Part shown: in pieces, positions 43,491 to 53,461 of the stretch | Layout of the letters: each line of letters starts with the position of its first letter | How positions within the stretch are numbered: position 1 is the stretch's first letter | NCBI RefSeq assembly: GCF_004320535.1 | Contig: NZ_SIHY01000001.1 | Location: forward strand, 1,674,001 to 1,738,000 | Direction of reading: 5' to 3' | DNA length: 64,000 bases | Origin: Arthrobacter sp. S41 | GTDB lineage: Bacteria > Actinomycetota > Actinomycetes > Actinomycetales > Micrococcaceae | Program-made: the position numbers and the translations under genes | The notes under the pieces: generated by a model | Told to the model about the DNA's origin: nothing | Seen by the model: only the letters and a program-made list of their open reading frames with translations | Databases searched by the model: none

Positions 43491-43707
43491 ACCTGAATGG
43501 CGATGGACAGATCTTCAGACTCGTTGGGAACTGCATGCAGGTGAAGAACAGTGGCTTGGCGAAATAGGAATGCTTCGGGACAAGACTGTGGCCAGTCCAA
43601 TACTCTTGACCCCAACGCTCATTCTCGCGTAGATCAAGGTTTCTAAACACCGATCACACCACGTCCGGTATTTCAGACATAACCCCTGATTATCCCCCAC
43701 CAACCAA

Positions 43708-43756
43708 TCGTTACTGCCGAACAATAGAAGCTGGAGACCACCTTGTACAGTAACGA
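43708..43756. promoter_or_regulatory. Long-spaced inverted repeat before hutH
   Basis: Arms TCGTTACTG (43708-43716) and CAGTAACGA (43748-43756), perfect over 9 bp, centres 40 bp (about four helical turns) apart, ending 14 bp before the hutH ATG. The spacing suits a looping dimeric regulator. Not found before hutU. Confidence 0.45.
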
Positions 43757-43770
43757 ACGGACTGATTTTC

Positions 43771-45312
43771 ATGACTTCTTCGACCCCAGTAACCCTTGAA
43801 CTTCGCGGTGTCACGGCCGAGGATGTCATCGCAGTAGCCCGCCTTGATGCACACATCGAGATTTCCGCCTCGGTACTTGAAGAACTCGCTTCTGTCCGCG
43901 CTCATATTGATGCTCTGGCTTCCGCAGACACTCCCGTGTACGGAATATCTACCGGGTTCGGTGCTTTAGCAACACGCCACATTGCGCCAGAAGACCGCGC
44001 CAAGCTTCAGCGTTCACTGATTCGTTCCCACGCTGCGGGCATGGGTGCACCAGTGGAGCGCGAGGTCGTGCGCGCACTGATGTTCCTGCGCGCCAAGACT
44101 CTGGCATCGGGCCGCACCGGCGTCCGCCCTGTAGTGCTAGAAACCATGATTGGATTGCTCAACGCTGGAATCACTCCAGTTGTGCGCGAATACGGTTCCT
44201 TGGGATGTTCAGGGGATCTCGCCCCACTCTCCCATTGCGCCCTTGTACTCATGGGTGAAGGCGAAGCAACCGACCGCTTCGGTGTGCAGCGCCCAGTGCC
44301 CGAGCTGCTAGCAGAAGCCGGAATCACCCCAGTTGAATTGGCCGAAAAGGAAGGTCTGGCGCTAGTCAACGGCACCGACGGAATGCTCGGTCAGCTATTG
44401 ATGGCCCTGGCAGATCTTGAAGAATTAGCCGACATCGCTGACGCCACGGCAGCCATGAGCGTTGAGGCTCAGATGGGCACCGCACAGGTATTCCGCGCTG
44501 AACTACATGAGGCGCTTCGCCCGCATCCGGGCCAAGGCCGAAGCGCTGCCAACATGTATGCGTTGTTGTCCGACTCCCCTATCGTCAATTCCCACCGTGA
44601 AGGTGATGGCCGAGTTCAGGACGCCTACTCACTTCGCTGCTCACCGCAGGTTACCGGCGCGGTGCGCGACACCATCACCCACGCGCGAATGGTTGCCACC
44701 CGCGAACTTGCCGCAGCAATTGATAACCCAGTGGTTCTTCCTAGTGGAGAAGTCACCTCAAACGGAAACTTTCACGGTGCACCGGTGGCCTACGTCTTGG
44801 ACTTCCTGGCCATTGCAGTAGCCGACTTGGGTTCTATCGCCGAGCGTCGCACCGACCGCATGCTTGATCCTGCCCGTTCGCGTGACCTGCCAGCCTTCCT
44901 GGCCGATGATCCCGGAGTTGATTCGGGCATGATGATTGCCCAATACACCCAAGCTGGTCTGGTCGCGGAAAACAAGCGTCTGGCAGTTCCGGCCAGCGTT
45001 GATTCCATTCCCTCCTCTGCCATGCAGGAAGACCACGTGTCCCTCGGCTGGCATGCAGCTCGCAAACTGCGCACCTCGGTAGCAAATTTGCGCCGTATCT
45101 TGGCAGTGGAAATGCTCATTGCTGGCCGAGCACTAGACATGCGAGCTCCGCTGCAGCCGGGCGCCGGCACCGGCGCGGTACTTGAACTGTTGCGCACCAA
45201 AGTTGCAGGTCCAGGCGAGGACCGCTTCCTTTCCGCTGAGCTAGAAGCTGCAGATCAGCTACTGGCAACCGGTGCGGTGCACCGAGTACTGCGAGAGCAC
45301 CTTCCCGCCTAA
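43771..45312 (+). CDS. hutH: Histidine ammonia-lyase
   Basis: 513 residues. First step of histidine degradation, giving urocanate and ammonia. The MIO cofactor forms from residues 146-148, here Cys-Ser-Gly in YGSLGCSGDLAPLSH rather than the common Ala-Ser-Gly; I believe other actinobacterial HALs share this. Further signatures: VYGISTGFGALATRHI, LVNGTDGMLGQLLMALADL, QDAYSLRCSPQVTGAVRDTI, IDNPVVLPSGEVTSNGNFHG. Separated from hutU by unrelated genes. Confidence 0.95.
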   Translation: MTSSTPVTLELRGVTAEDVIAVARLDAHIEISASVLEELASVRAHIDALASADTPVYGISTGFGALATRHIAPEDRAKLQRSLIRSHAAGMGAPVEREVVRALMFLRAKTLASGRTGVRPVVLETMIGLLNAGITPVVREYGSLGCSGDLAPLSHCALVLMGEGEATDRFGVQRPVPELLAEAGITPVELAEKEGLALVNGTDGMLGQLLMALADLEELADIADATAAMSVEAQMGTAQVFRAELHEALRPHPGQGRSAANMYALLSDSPIVNSHREGDGRVQDAYSLRCSPQVTGAVRDTITHARMVATRELAAAIDNPVVLPSGEVTSNGNFHGAPVAYVLDFLAIAVADLGSIAERRTDRMLDPARSRDLPAFLADDPGVDSGMMIAQYTQAGLVAENKRLAVPASVDSIPSSAMQEDHVSLGWHAARKLRTSVANLRRILAVEMLIAGRALDMRAPLQPGAGTGAVLELLRTKVAGPGEDRFLSAELEAADQLLATGAVHRVLREHLPA

Positions 45313-45420
45313 AGAAGCAGCCCAGGGATGTGATTTCGCAGTCAGAAAAGTTCTGTGCACTAGAAGAAGCGTAAACTTTACTACTGGGAAACCACTCACC
45401 TGATGTGAAAGAAACGTCTT

Positions 45421-45843
45421 ATGCAACGCACCATGTTCAAGTCCAAGATCCACCGGGCAACCGTCACCCAAGCCGACCTGCACTACGTCGGCTCAGTAAC
45501 CGTTGACTCGCAGTTGCTGGAGGCCTCGGATATTTTGCCCGGAGAACTGGTGAGCATCGTGGACATCACCAACGGCGCACGCTTGGAAACCTACACCATC
45601 GCTGGTGAACCAGGCAGTGGTGTCATTGGAATTAATGGTGCTGCTGCACATTTGGTTCACCCCGGCGATCTAGTCATCTTGATCAGCTACGCACAAATGG
45701 AAGATGCCGAGGCCCGCAACTACGTGCCTAGCGTGGTTCACGTAGATGCTGATAACCGCATCATTCACCTCGGTGATGACCCGGCTGAAGCTGTAGCCGA
45801 TGGTGTGCAGACTCCCCCATTCGCTCAGCTACGCAGCAATTAA
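45421..45843 (+). CDS. panD: Aspartate 1-decarboxylase
   Basis: 140-residue proenzyme. Self-cleavage site Gly24-Ser25 in HYVGSVTVD yields the pyruvoyl group; Lys9 in [11 protein letters not shown] and the region [20 protein letters not shown] complete the active site. It makes beta-alanine for pantothenate and coenzyme A. Probably monocistronic; convergent with the uvrA-like gene 6 bp away. Confidence 0.95.
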   Translation: MQRTMFKSKIHRATVTQADLHYVGSVTVDSQLLEASDILPGELVSIVDITNGARLETYTIAGEPGSGVIGINGAAAHLVHPGDLVILISYAQMEDAEARNYVPSVVHVDADNRIIHLGDDPAEAVADGVQTPPFAQLRSN

Positions 45844-45849
45844 CTACGT

Positions 45850-48303
45850 TTACGAGGCCAGTCGACGCGCAAGATATTGCGCAGTTCGGCTGGCCTTGTT
45901 TTGTGCCACCTGTTCTGGTGTGCCCTCAGCAACGATGCGTCCACCGCCGTCGCCACCTGCTGGACCCATATCAATGACCCAGTCACTGGCAGCAACCACA
46001 TCCATATGGTGCTCAACCACGATCACCGTATTATCTTGATCCACAAGCTGTTGCAACTGGGAGACCAGAAGTTGAACATCGGCAGGATGCAATCCCGTAG
46101 TCGGCTCATCAAGCAAATAAAGCGTATGACCACGGCGCTGACGTTGCAGTTCGGTAGCCAACTTGATGCGTTGGGCTTCACCACCGGACATTTCAGTTGC
46201 CGGTTGGCCAAGGTGAAGGTAGCCCAATCCGACTTCTCGCAAGGTCGCCAGTGCTCGGGCAGCAGCAGGTATATCAGCCAGAAATTCCTCGGCTTCGGTG
46301 ACACTGAGTTCAAGAATCTGCGCGATGTTCTTGCCCCGGTATTCAACTTCTAAAGTTTGTTCGTTGTAGCGAGTCCCATGACACTGCGGGCAGGGGCCGT
46401 AAGTTCCTGGCAAAAAGAGCAACTCAATTTCCAAGAATCCTTCGCCTAGGCAGTTTTCGCAGCGTCCCCCTGCAACGTTGAATGAGAATTGGCCAGCGTT
46501 GTAGTTCCGTTCCTTAGCCAAAGGCAGCTGCGCATAGATTTTCCGGACCGCGTCAAAGAGCCCGGTGTAAGTAGCCACATTTGAACGTGGGGTCCGGCCA
46601 ATAGGTTTCTGATCCATGAGCACCACACGATTAACCTGCTCAGCACCCGTGATATCTGTAATGGATGCGTGCTCAACTACCTCGGCGTCGTCGTCGGAAG
46701 CTTGACTAGCTGCCCCGCCAACGGCTTGGGCCAATGCTCCGGTGACAAGGCTTGATTTTCCTGAACCTGATACCCCAGTCACGCTGGACAAAACTCCCAA
46801 GGGGAATTTCGCTTCCACGTCCACTAGGTTGTGCAGATTGATCCCGCGCAGTTCAAGCCATTGTGTTGCCGTCCTGAGCTCACGGCGTGCAACCGGTTCT
46901 GGATCCAAGAATTTTCGAGTCACCGACTCTTCAATTTTATTAAGGCCCGCCACGTCCCCGCTGTAGAGAACGCGGCCACCTCCACTGCCAGCTCCAGGGC
47001 CCACATCGACTATCCACTGTGCACGGCGAACCACATCCATATTGTGCTCCACCACAAAGACGGTATTTCCTTCCGCTTTGAGTGCAGAAAGTACCTCAAT
47101 GAGCGGTTGAACATCAGCCGGGTGCAATCCTGCCGATGGTTCATCAAGGACATAGATGACCCCGAAGAGACCTGCGCGTAGCTGGGTGGCGATACGCAAT
47201 CGTTGAGTCTCACCCGGCGACAGGGTCGGGGTGGCACGGTCCAAGCTCAAGTAACCCAATCCGAGATCTACAAGGACTTCAATCCGACCCAGCAGATCAG
47301 CGCTGATGGTGCTCACCACATCGGCTTTCGCTTCACCACCGGCTTGGTGGGCGAAAGGACGCAACAACTGCGCCAGTGCCTGCATGGATTCATTGTTGAA
47401 TTCAGAGATGTTCAGCCCAGCAAAGCTGACCCGTAGTGCTTCTGGTCGGAAACCGGTCCCGGAACATTCAGGGCAGTCCTGAGAGATCATGAATTCCAGT
47501 GCTTTTGCCCGGAGGTTCTCGCTCTTGGACGTCGCGACGGTATGGCGAACATAGCGTTCAGCGCTCCAGAATTTTCCCTTATAGGGTTTGGCAACACGGT
47601 CTCGCTCTGGGGTGACTTCTACGACAGGCTGTTCCTCAGTGAATAACAACCAATCTCGTGTTTCTTTAGAAAACTGTTCAAAGGGCAAGTCAATGTCATA
47701 GCCCAGGTGTGAGGTGATGTCCCGAAGATTTTTTCCTTGCCATGCTCCGGGCCAAGCCGCGATTGCCCCGTCTCGAATACTCAATGAGGGAACCGGAACC
47801 AGAGTCTTCTCGGTGACTGAATGAACTGTGCCTACACCGTGGCACTGGGGGCAGGCACCCACCGCAGTATTTGTAGAGAACGCATCAGAGTCCAGCCGGG
47901 AAGCACCCTGAGGATAGGTGCCCGCACGAGAGAACAGCATGCGCACCGAATTCGACAGGGTTGTCAGTGTTCCTACTGTTGAGCGAGAGCTTGCGGCACC
48001 ACGTCGCTGTTGTAATGCGACCGCTGGAGGCAAACCGGAGATGAACTCAACCTTGGGTGTGTGGCCCTGGGCGATGAGTCGACGTGCGTAAGGTGCTACC
48101 GATTCTAGGAAGCGGCGCTGGGATTCGGCAAAAATTGTCCCGAAAGCCAGTGATGACTTTCCCGACCCGGAGACCCCGGTGAAGGCGACCATTGAATCTC
48201 GTGGGATCCGCACTTCCACGTTGTCCAAGTTATTTTCGTTGGCACCACGAACATGGATAAATCCGTCCTGCGTGGCCGTTGGCTGAGGCGATGCAAAGCT
48301 GTT
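45850..48303 (-). CDS. UvrA-like ABC ATPase, short (UvrA2/DrrC type)
   Basis: 817 residues, clearly shorter than UvrA1 (about 940-970). Two ABC halves: VAFTGVSGSGKSSLAFGTIF with FLESVAPYARRLIAQ, zinc-finger Cys pairs CPQCHGVGTV, second Walker A SVTGVSGSGKSSLVTGALAQ, CENCLGEGFLEIELLFLPGT, then MSGGEAQRIKLATELQ and LYLLDEPTTGLHPADVQLLV. The UvrB-binding region appears reduced. Such UvrA2-class proteins are linked to drug or DNA-damage tolerance. ATG 48303 chosen for GGAG upstream. Confidence 0.9.
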   Translation of the reverse strand, partial: NSFASPQPTATQDGFIHVRGANENNLDNVEVRIPRDSMVAFTGVSGSGKSSLAFGTIFAESQRRFLESVAPYARRLIAQGHTPKVEFISGLPPAVALQQRRGAASSRSTVGTLTTLSNSVRMLFSRAGTYPQGASRLDSDAFSTNTAVGACPQCHGVGTVHSVTEKTLVPVPSLSIRDGAIAAWPGAWQGKNLRDITSHLGYDIDLPFEQFSKETRDWLLFTEEQPVVEVTPERDRVAKPYKGKFWSAERYVRHTVATSKSENLRAKALEFMISQDCPECSGTGFRPEALRVSFAGLNISEFNNESMQALAQLLRPFAHQAGGEAKADVVSTISADLLGRIEVLVDLGLGYLSLDRATPTLSPGETQRLRIATQLRAGLFGVIYVLDEPSAGLHPADVQPLIEVLSALKAEGNTVFVVEHNMDVVRRAQWIVDVGPGAGSGGGRVLYSGDVAGLNKIEESVTRKFLDPEPVARRELRTATQWLELRGINLHNLVDVEAKFPLGVLSSVTGVSGSGKSSLVTGALAQAVGGAASQASDDDAEVVEHASITDITGAEQVNRVVLMDQKPIGRTPRSNVATYTGLFDAVRKIYAQLPLAKERNYNAGQFSFNVAGGRCENCLGEGFLEIELLFLPGTYGPCPQCHGTRYNEQTLEVEYRGKNIAQILELSVTEAEEFLADIPAAARALATLREVGLGYLHLGQPATEMSGGEAQRIKLATELQRQRRGHTLYLLDEPTTGLHPADVQLLVSQLQQLVDQDNTVIVVEHHMDVVAASDWVIDMGPAGGDGGGRIVAEGTPEQVAQNKASRTAQYLARRLAS

Positions 48304-48359
48304 CATCTTCTCCACAGTATCCGTCCGGTTCAACTCAGCCCAATTTCTGCGTCTGCAGC

Positions 48360-48740
48360 TCAGTGCCCAGGCTCATCGTCCCAGCTGGTGCAGTCTGCCT
48401 CTGGACAGCCCTGCCACGTTTTGGAGAAGTATCCAACAATGGATAGGGCTTCGCGCAGTGGATATCTTTCATCGATTCCACCATGAATCCGTTGTGCTGA
48501 TTCTTCGAGTGCAAGGTGGAAAAAGCGACAGACTTCGTCGTAGCTCCAAACTTCTGCGGTCAACTCAACAAGCTCACTGTGGGTGAGCATGTGGGCTGGG
48601 TTCAGCCCGATATCTATCAAGGTATTGAACACAAATTCTTCGGTTAGCTCGTGGTCCGCTCCGCAGTCACACCACGTGATCCCTCGGCTAGGCATGCTCC
48701 AAACATCAAGGCGGCTACTTGAGCTATTTGCCGGCGCCAT
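48360..48740 (-). CDS. Hypothetical protein
   Basis: 126 residues. N-terminus contains CDCGADHEL and the C-terminus CPEADCTSW, two Cys pairs that could bind a metal. The middle is helical (LTHSELVELTAEVWSYDEVC). No family recognized. Good ribosome site GGGAGG five bases before ATG 48740. Confidence 0.65.
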   Translation of the reverse strand: MAPANSSSSRLDVWSMPSRGITWCDCGADHELTEEFVFNTLIDIGLNPAHMLTHSELVELTAEVWSYDEVCRFFHLALEESAQRIHGGIDERYPLREALSIVGYFSKTWQGCPEADCTSWDDEPGH

Positions 48741-48906
48741 CGTTTCCTCCCTGGTTAGTTGATGCGGGTCTGCCCAATCTAGCCGTGAGCGCCGACACTT
48801 TAGGCTCGCCGACTATATTTGTTAGCAGGTGAGGTGCCAACAATTAACATAGTCTTTGAGATCAGATGGCAGTTTCGAATTGACGATACTTCTCAGGAGT
48901 CTTCTA

Positions 48907-49389
48907 ATGAACACACCTTCTTACCCGGATAGCCAAGATAGCGATTCGCACCGCAAGTGGAACGAACTACTTCAAGAAATGCGTGTGATGCAGACCGGCG
49001 TGCAGATCCTTGCTGCGTTCCTGGTTGTGCTGCCCTTCCAGGCTAGGTTTGACATTCTCAACCGGCCCGAGGAGATGATCTACATAGCGCTATTGATCGC
49101 TGCAACGTTACTAATTCTTCTGATGATTACCCCTGTGGCTGTCCACCGTTATTTCTTCGGTCAACGCCTCAAGGATCAGACCGTCCAGCTGGGCCACATT
49201 GTGCTAAAAATCGTTGGCATAGGCGTGGGCCTGCTAGTTTCGGGCTGTGTTTGGTTTGTCCTGCAGGTGCTTTTTGGTTGGCAACTTGGAGCGTGGGTCG
49301 GTGGCTCACTGGCTGTAGTCACCCTGTTCCTTTTGCTCGCACTGCCACGGATTTTGATTCCAAGTCACGCACGCGAATCTGGCGACTAA
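48907..49389 (+). CDS. DUF6328-like four-span membrane protein
   Basis: 160 residues. N-terminal cytoplasmic RKWNELLQEMRVMQTGVQIL leading into four hydrophobic segments (IYIALLIAATLLILLMITPV, IVGIGVGLLVSGCVWFVLQV, WVGGSLAVVTLFLLLALPRI). The LLQELRV.QTGVQIL..FLLTLPF-type pattern (LAAFLVVLPFQARFDIL) matches DUF6328 as I recall it. AGGAG seven bases before ATG 48907. Function unknown. Confidence 0.75.
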   Translation: MNTPSYPDSQDSDSHRKWNELLQEMRVMQTGVQILAAFLVVLPFQARFDILNRPEEMIYIALLIAATLLILLMITPVAVHRYFFGQRLKDQTVQLGHIVLKIVGIGVGLLVSGCVWFVLQVLFGWQLGAWVGGSLAVVTLFLLLALPRILIPSHARESGD

Positions 49390-49398
49390 TTCCCGAAG

Positions 49399-50205
49399 CT
49401 AAACCATACGATCGATTCGTCGTAGCATCATGCGCATGGGTAAGTGCCTAAGCCGAACAGGCAAGATGCGCGTACCCATGCGCACAAAACTCACCGTCAC
49501 CCGGTTGCGTCGTTGGACTTTTTGGGTGAGATCAAACCCAAATTGTTCGTGCACTGCCCGCGGCAGTTGAGCGATAGTCACGTCCCGCATCAGCGGTAGC
49601 CCTAGCCGAATCCACCACGGCGCATTGCGGCCTAGAAACAATTCGTTGGCTAAGGCTCTTGTTTGATCAGTGACCTTTAAGGACGCCAACGTTGTGGTCA
49701 TGTACTGGTCAAACTCTTGAAGCGTTGAAGGCCAATAGTCCGTTGGCATTTGCAGGGCATCACCTAGCTGGGCGTATTGCCGATACAGCTGTTCGTCATG
49801 CTCAACTTCGTGAGGCAACACTTGAGCGGCGATCACTCGGGCTGAGTCGTAGAGCGTAGCGGCAACCCACAATTGCAACTTGGGATCCAAGGCAGAATAG
49901 GCCGGCGTTCCCTTGCCCAGATCCCTCGTGCCGCGCACGTTGCGGTGTGCGTTATCTACATGACGGATCATCTTGCGCTGTTGTTCGGCGGTGCCATTAC
50001 TGAGCGCATAAATGTAGCCCAAGGTGTGAATTAGCCGGCTAAGTGGGTTGCTGGCAAAATCCGAATGTTCTGCGATAGCTTGGCCGATCTGCGGGTGGGC
50101 CAGCTGCATGAGGATTGCGCGTCCAGCGCCTAGTAGCAGGCCGGCTTCCGGGGCAATTCGAGTGAACTGCTCGCGACCTCGGCTTTCAGAACCTTGCTGA
50201 CTCAT
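49399..50205 (-). CDS. DUF2236 (MpaB-type) oxygenase-like protein
   Basis: 268 residues. N-terminal EAGLLLGAGRAILMQLAHPQ and FASNPLSRLIHTLGYIYALS, then MIRHVDNAHRNVRGTRDLGK and LQLWVAATLYDSARVIAAQV: the usual His-containing pattern of DUF2236/ER-bound oxygenase MpaB-like proteins, which may bind heme or diiron. The natural substrate is not known. ATG 50205; a longer frame crosses the terminator hairpin. Confidence 0.83.
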   Translation of the reverse strand: MSQQGSESRGREQFTRIAPEAGLLLGAGRAILMQLAHPQIGQAIAEHSDFASNPLSRLIHTLGYIYALSNGTAEQQRKMIRHVDNAHRNVRGTRDLGKGTPAYSALDPKLQLWVAATLYDSARVIAAQVLPHEVEHDEQLYRQYAQLGDALQMPTDYWPSTLQEFDQYMTTTLASLKVTDQTRALANELFLGRNAPWWIRLGLPLMRDVTIAQLPRAVHEQFGFDLTQKVQRRNRVTVSFVRMGTRILPVRLRHLPMRMMLRRIDRMV

Positions 50206-50249
50206 GACTCTGATTTTAGGCGTCAAAATAGATGGTTCGCTTAAAAGTG

Positions 50250-50296
50250 CAGTGTGGATGCTGCCACGAATTTCTTTCGTGGCAGCATCCACACTG
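50250..50296 (-). terminator. Terminator of the levanase gene
   Basis: Perfect 21-bp arms (50250-50270 and 50276-50296) with loop TTTCT, 18 bp after the levanase stop on the minus strand, followed there by CACTTTTAA. One of the most stable hairpins in the window. Confidence 0.85.
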
Positions 50297-50314
50297 GTTT
50301 ACACCGATGTGTTG

Positions 50315-52927
50315 CTATTTATCGGTGTTGGTGAACATAGATTGCTGCAATGGGGTGACCTTCAGTGTCTTGAGTTTCGCAGTGCCTCCCTTGGCAAAGA
50401 GCGCCAACTGATCTGCTCCCTGGTTCGGGAAGACCTGGTCGGTGAGGGTGCGCTGCCCGTTCTGAGCGAAAACTTCTACCGAAGAACGGTCAAGGTAAAC
50501 CTGTAGGGTTACCTCGCCATTGCTGTTGAGCTTCACCGGCATTTCTTCAACGGAAGCGAAGTTAGGGTTGAAGCCCACGTTCCCTGAATTGGTGCGGTCA
50601 ACGTAAACCTTCTTTGAATCTGCGTCGTAACCGATCACTGTTGAACTCTTAGCATCCCCATGTACGGTGATGCCCGAAGTCTTTGCAGTTCCTGGATCAA
50701 AGGTCAGATCCACCTTGGCGATAGATCCTGAGGCCTGGGATGGTAGCGTGCGGGTTCCTTCAGCGATCGAGCGATTGCTTTCGATGTAGCTTGGCTTGCT
50801 TCCTAAGGTCTTGACCTGGTCAACCGGCTTCTGGGTAAGCCGAGGTCCTTCTGCGGTTTGAGTCAGTCCTACCTGGCGTGGCAGCGAATTTGCACTACGC
50901 CACGGATCAGTGGGAATGTCATTGGCATAGTCCCAGTTGTTCATCCAACCAAGCATGATTCGCTGGTCCTGTGGCATGTTCCCGAAGGAAACCGACGCGT
51001 AGTAATCACGTCCGTAGTCCAACCAGTCATAGCTCTCCAAAGAGGACTTTGCTGCAGTGTCCGAAAGCGTAAATTCATCGGCAAGGATATGCCCCCAACC
51101 GTCCCGATTGTTATCAACAATCTCGATTTGGGCCTGCTTGCCAGCGAACTCTTTAACATTCCATGAGGAGAAGTCCAGGCTCTCACTATCTGAGCCTGTA
51201 GTGGTGCGCACGGTCTTATCGTCAACCACCAGATTCACTGTGGTCTCATCTGAGCGTGGAATAACTTGTTCATCGGTCTGAACTAGATTGTCCAAGGTGA
51301 GGTGTCCCCAACCGCCGGTAGCCTGATCAACGACCTTGATCTGGGCTTTCTGGCCTTTGTATTGGGCCACTTCCCATGATTTCCAGTTCATTGCCCCGGC
51401 GTTGTCTCCGGCGATGGTGTCCACGATCTTGCCGCCCACCAACAACTGCACTTCTAGTTGTTGGCTAGGGTCATTACGCCGGTGTCCACCACCAACGAGC
51501 ATGCCAATGCGATCCTTAGAGATGGTGAATTCTGGGGAGGTGGCGGTGCCGACCTGGTCATCACCACCGGCACCCACTTCAAAGGTATTAAGTACCTGCG
51601 AGCCCAAGGCCATGTTCCCACCCTTGTACGGTAGGTTTTCCGGAACCAGTGCGCCGGTGCCGGTCCAACCAAACGCCGAGAGATCTGATCCTTCAGGAAC
51701 TTCAAAACCGTCAAAGAGCAGGTCTCCGACCGGAGCCTTATTGTCGCGTTTGTCGCTCACTCGCGCATGTTTACCACCACCCACCAGGAAGTTCAGGTAA
51801 TCCTGATCAACGGTAAATGGATCGGAGAGCATGGTGCCGATGGGATGATCCCCGCCGCGGAAGGAATTCACCAACCCGGCTCCCTTATATCCGGTCACTT
51901 CCTGCTGCCCAGGGACGGTTCCGGCCATCGGCTTGGCACCAAATGGTCCATCCTGATCGCTGGTCGAGTCGTTGGTGACGGTCCACTCTGAGTAGTTGCC
52001 GTCGTTAAAGCCTGAGAGAATTTTTCCTTCAGGCATGGTTGGCACTGGCTTGGTGGTGTCGGAGGTGAACGTGGTTCCGTCGAAGTCTCCAACGAAGTAT
52101 TGTCCTGCAGATCCCCCGGCGACGCCGCCTGGGTTGATGTTCATGACCATAACCCATTTGACGTTCTCCGGGTCCCCATCAATGGCCAGTGGGAACAGGT
52201 CCGGGCATTCCCAAACGCCACCGGTGGCGTTGGCTGGTCCGAACTCGCTGAGCTTAGTCCAGTCCTTGAGGTTCGAAGACTTGTAGAGCACTGCCTTGTG
52301 TTCGGTGGCTTCCACTGCGGTCATGACCCAGTAGCCCTTGCCGTCTTTGCCGGTGTACCAAGAGACCTTAGGGTCACGGAAGTTTGCCGAGTTTCGGTTA
52401 ACTACAGGATTGTTTTTGTACTTGGTCCAACTCTGGCCGTCATCCAGGCTGTAGGCCAGTGACTGGGCTTGAAGACCTGCGTGCGGTGAGCCGGCCTTAT
52501 AGGCGCTGGTGTAGATGGCAATCAGTGGAGGTTTTTTGCTGGTGCCGAATCCTGAGGTGTTGTTTGTATCGACAACAACACTGCCTGAGAAGACATCTTC
52601 TTCTGCATCGCCTGCGATGGCCAGAGGCTGCTGTTCCCAATGCACCAGGTCTTTTGAGGTGGCGTGTCCCCAAGACATGTTTCCCCACACGTTGCCCAAG
52701 GGATTGTGTTGGAAGTACAGGTGATAAACACCTTTGTAGAAGACCATTCCGTTGGGGTCGTTCATCCAGTTTTTCTCTGGAGAGAAGTGGATTCCGGGAC
52801 GGTAGGTTTCATCTCCCAAATCGGCAGCAGCGGCAGGAAGAGAGCTAAGAAGCGTCATTCCCAAACTCAGGCTGGCGACGGTGACAAGCGAGATTGATTG
52901 CTTAGTTCGAGCAGTACATGTGGGCAT
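50315..52927 (-). CDS. Secreted GH32 levanase/fructanase
   Basis: 870 residues. Sec signal peptide ([20 protein letters not shown], cleavage after PAAAA near residue 35). GH32 catalytic residues: nucleophile Asp57 in WMNDPNG, stabilizer Asp in FRDP (183-186), acid/base Glu240 in WECPDLF. An insert of roughly 330 residues (about 297-630, with GGWGHLTLD and DGWGHILAD repeats) interrupts the propeller before [17 protein letters not shown]; a GH32 C-terminal beta-sandwich ends the protein. It hydrolyses levan, inulin or sucrose outside the cell. An operator GACAACGTTGTC lies 35 bp upstream. Confidence 0.93.
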   Translation of the reverse strand: MPTCTARTKQSISLVTVASLSLGMTLLSSLPAAAADLGDETYRPGIHFSPEKNWMNDPNGMVFYKGVYHLYFQHNPLGNVWGNMSWGHATSKDLVHWEQQPLAIAGDAEEDVFSGSVVVDTNNTSGFGTSKKPPLIAIYTSAYKAGSPHAGLQAQSLAYSLDDGQSWTKYKNNPVVNRNSANFRDPKVSWYTGKDGKGYWVMTAVEATEHKAVLYKSSNLKDWTKLSEFGPANATGGVWECPDLFPLAIDGDPENVKWVMVMNINPGGVAGGSAGQYFVGDFDGTTFTSDTTKPVPTMPEGKILSGFNDGNYSEWTVTNDSTSDQDGPFGAKPMAGTVPGQQEVTGYKGAGLVNSFRGGDHPIGTMLSDPFTVDQDYLNFLVGGGKHARVSDKRDNKAPVGDLLFDGFEVPEGSDLSAFGWTGTGALVPENLPYKGGNMALGSQVLNTFEVGAGGDDQVGTATSPEFTISKDRIGMLVGGGHRRNDPSQQLEVQLLVGGKIVDTIAGDNAGAMNWKSWEVAQYKGQKAQIKVVDQATGGWGHLTLDNLVQTDEQVIPRSDETTVNLVVDDKTVRTTTGSDSESLDFSSWNVKEFAGKQAQIEIVDNNRDGWGHILADEFTLSDTAAKSSLESYDWLDYGRDYYASVSFGNMPQDQRIMLGWMNNWDYANDIPTDPWRSANSLPRQVGLTQTAEGPRLTQKPVDQVKTLGSKPSYIESNRSIAEGTRTLPSQASGSIAKVDLTFDPGTAKTSGITVHGDAKSSTVIGYDADSKKVYVDRTNSGNVGFNPNFASVEEMPVKLNSNGEVTLQVYLDRSSVEVFAQNGQRTLTDQVFPNQGADQLALFAKGGTAKLKTLKVTPLQQSMFTNTDK

Positions 52928-52961
52928 TGCTGGGACTCTCTGGTGGAAGGGCGACGTTGCA

Positions 52962-52973
52962 GACAACGTTGTC
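52962..52973. promoter_or_regulatory. LacI operator O1 (levanase)
   Basis: Perfect 12-bp palindrome GACAACGTTGTC with a central CG, the classic LacI-family form. Related sequence GACATCGTTGTC overlaps the lacI start codon (O2) and GATCACGTTGTC lies in the ABC promoter (O3). Confidence 0.72.
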
Positions 52974-53118
52974 GACAGCAAGGACTGTAGGCGAAGTCCA
53001 GAGGACAATTCAAGAGTCAAAATCAAATACTATTTATTCAGGTCAACTAAGGTTTTTGGCGCAAAAATACGCCCTGCTGACGGTTCTCAGCAAGGCTCTT
53101 ATCTTCGCCTAGAAGTTG

Positions 53119-53415
53119 TTACTCGACCGGTTGCAACCAGGTCAGCTCAGAGCCATCACCCTCAATATGCTCGGCGAGTTCGCCGTTGAATACGGCCCCG
53201 TAGTCAGCACTGATGTGATCCTGGAACGCTTGCTCATCTTCATAGACCTCAAATACGAAGTACTCGCGCGGACGCTCTTCACGCACGTACGGAAGGAACA
53301 ACACATTGCCTGGTTCGTTGCGAACATGTTCGGTGAGCTCGTTCATCAATTCGGCAACGCGCGCCTCATGACCTTCTTTGACGGTGAACTCTGCGTACAA
53401 GGTTTTCTGTTCCAT
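53119..53415 (-). CDS. Antibiotic biosynthesis monooxygenase (ABM/YgiN-type) domain protein
   Basis: 98 residues, single ABM domain: LYAEFTVKEGHEARVAELMN, NEPGNVLFLPYVREERPREY and FEVYEDEQAFQDHISADYGA. Members act as quinol monooxygenases or bind aldehydes and autoinducers. Lies between lacI and the levanase gene on the same strand; its connection to sugar use is not evident. Confidence 0.85.
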   Translation of the reverse strand: MEQKTLYAEFTVKEGHEARVAELMNELTEHVRNEPGNVLFLPYVREERPREYFVFEVYEDEQAFQDHISADYGAVFNGELAEHIEGDGSELTWLQPVE

Positions 53416-53461
53416 GGTTAAGACCTTTCAAAGTGGTGGTTCAAGAAAAATTTAGTGGGTA

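Noticed and set aside
48360-48740. Possible toxin-antitoxin role for the Cys-pair hypothetical protein beside the UvrA-like gene
   Set aside because: No partner gene or known toxin or antitoxin motif; proximity alone is not evidence.
53119-53415. ABM protein as part of an antibiotic biosynthesis cluster
   Set aside because: No biosynthetic genes nearby; ABM domains are common in general metabolism.
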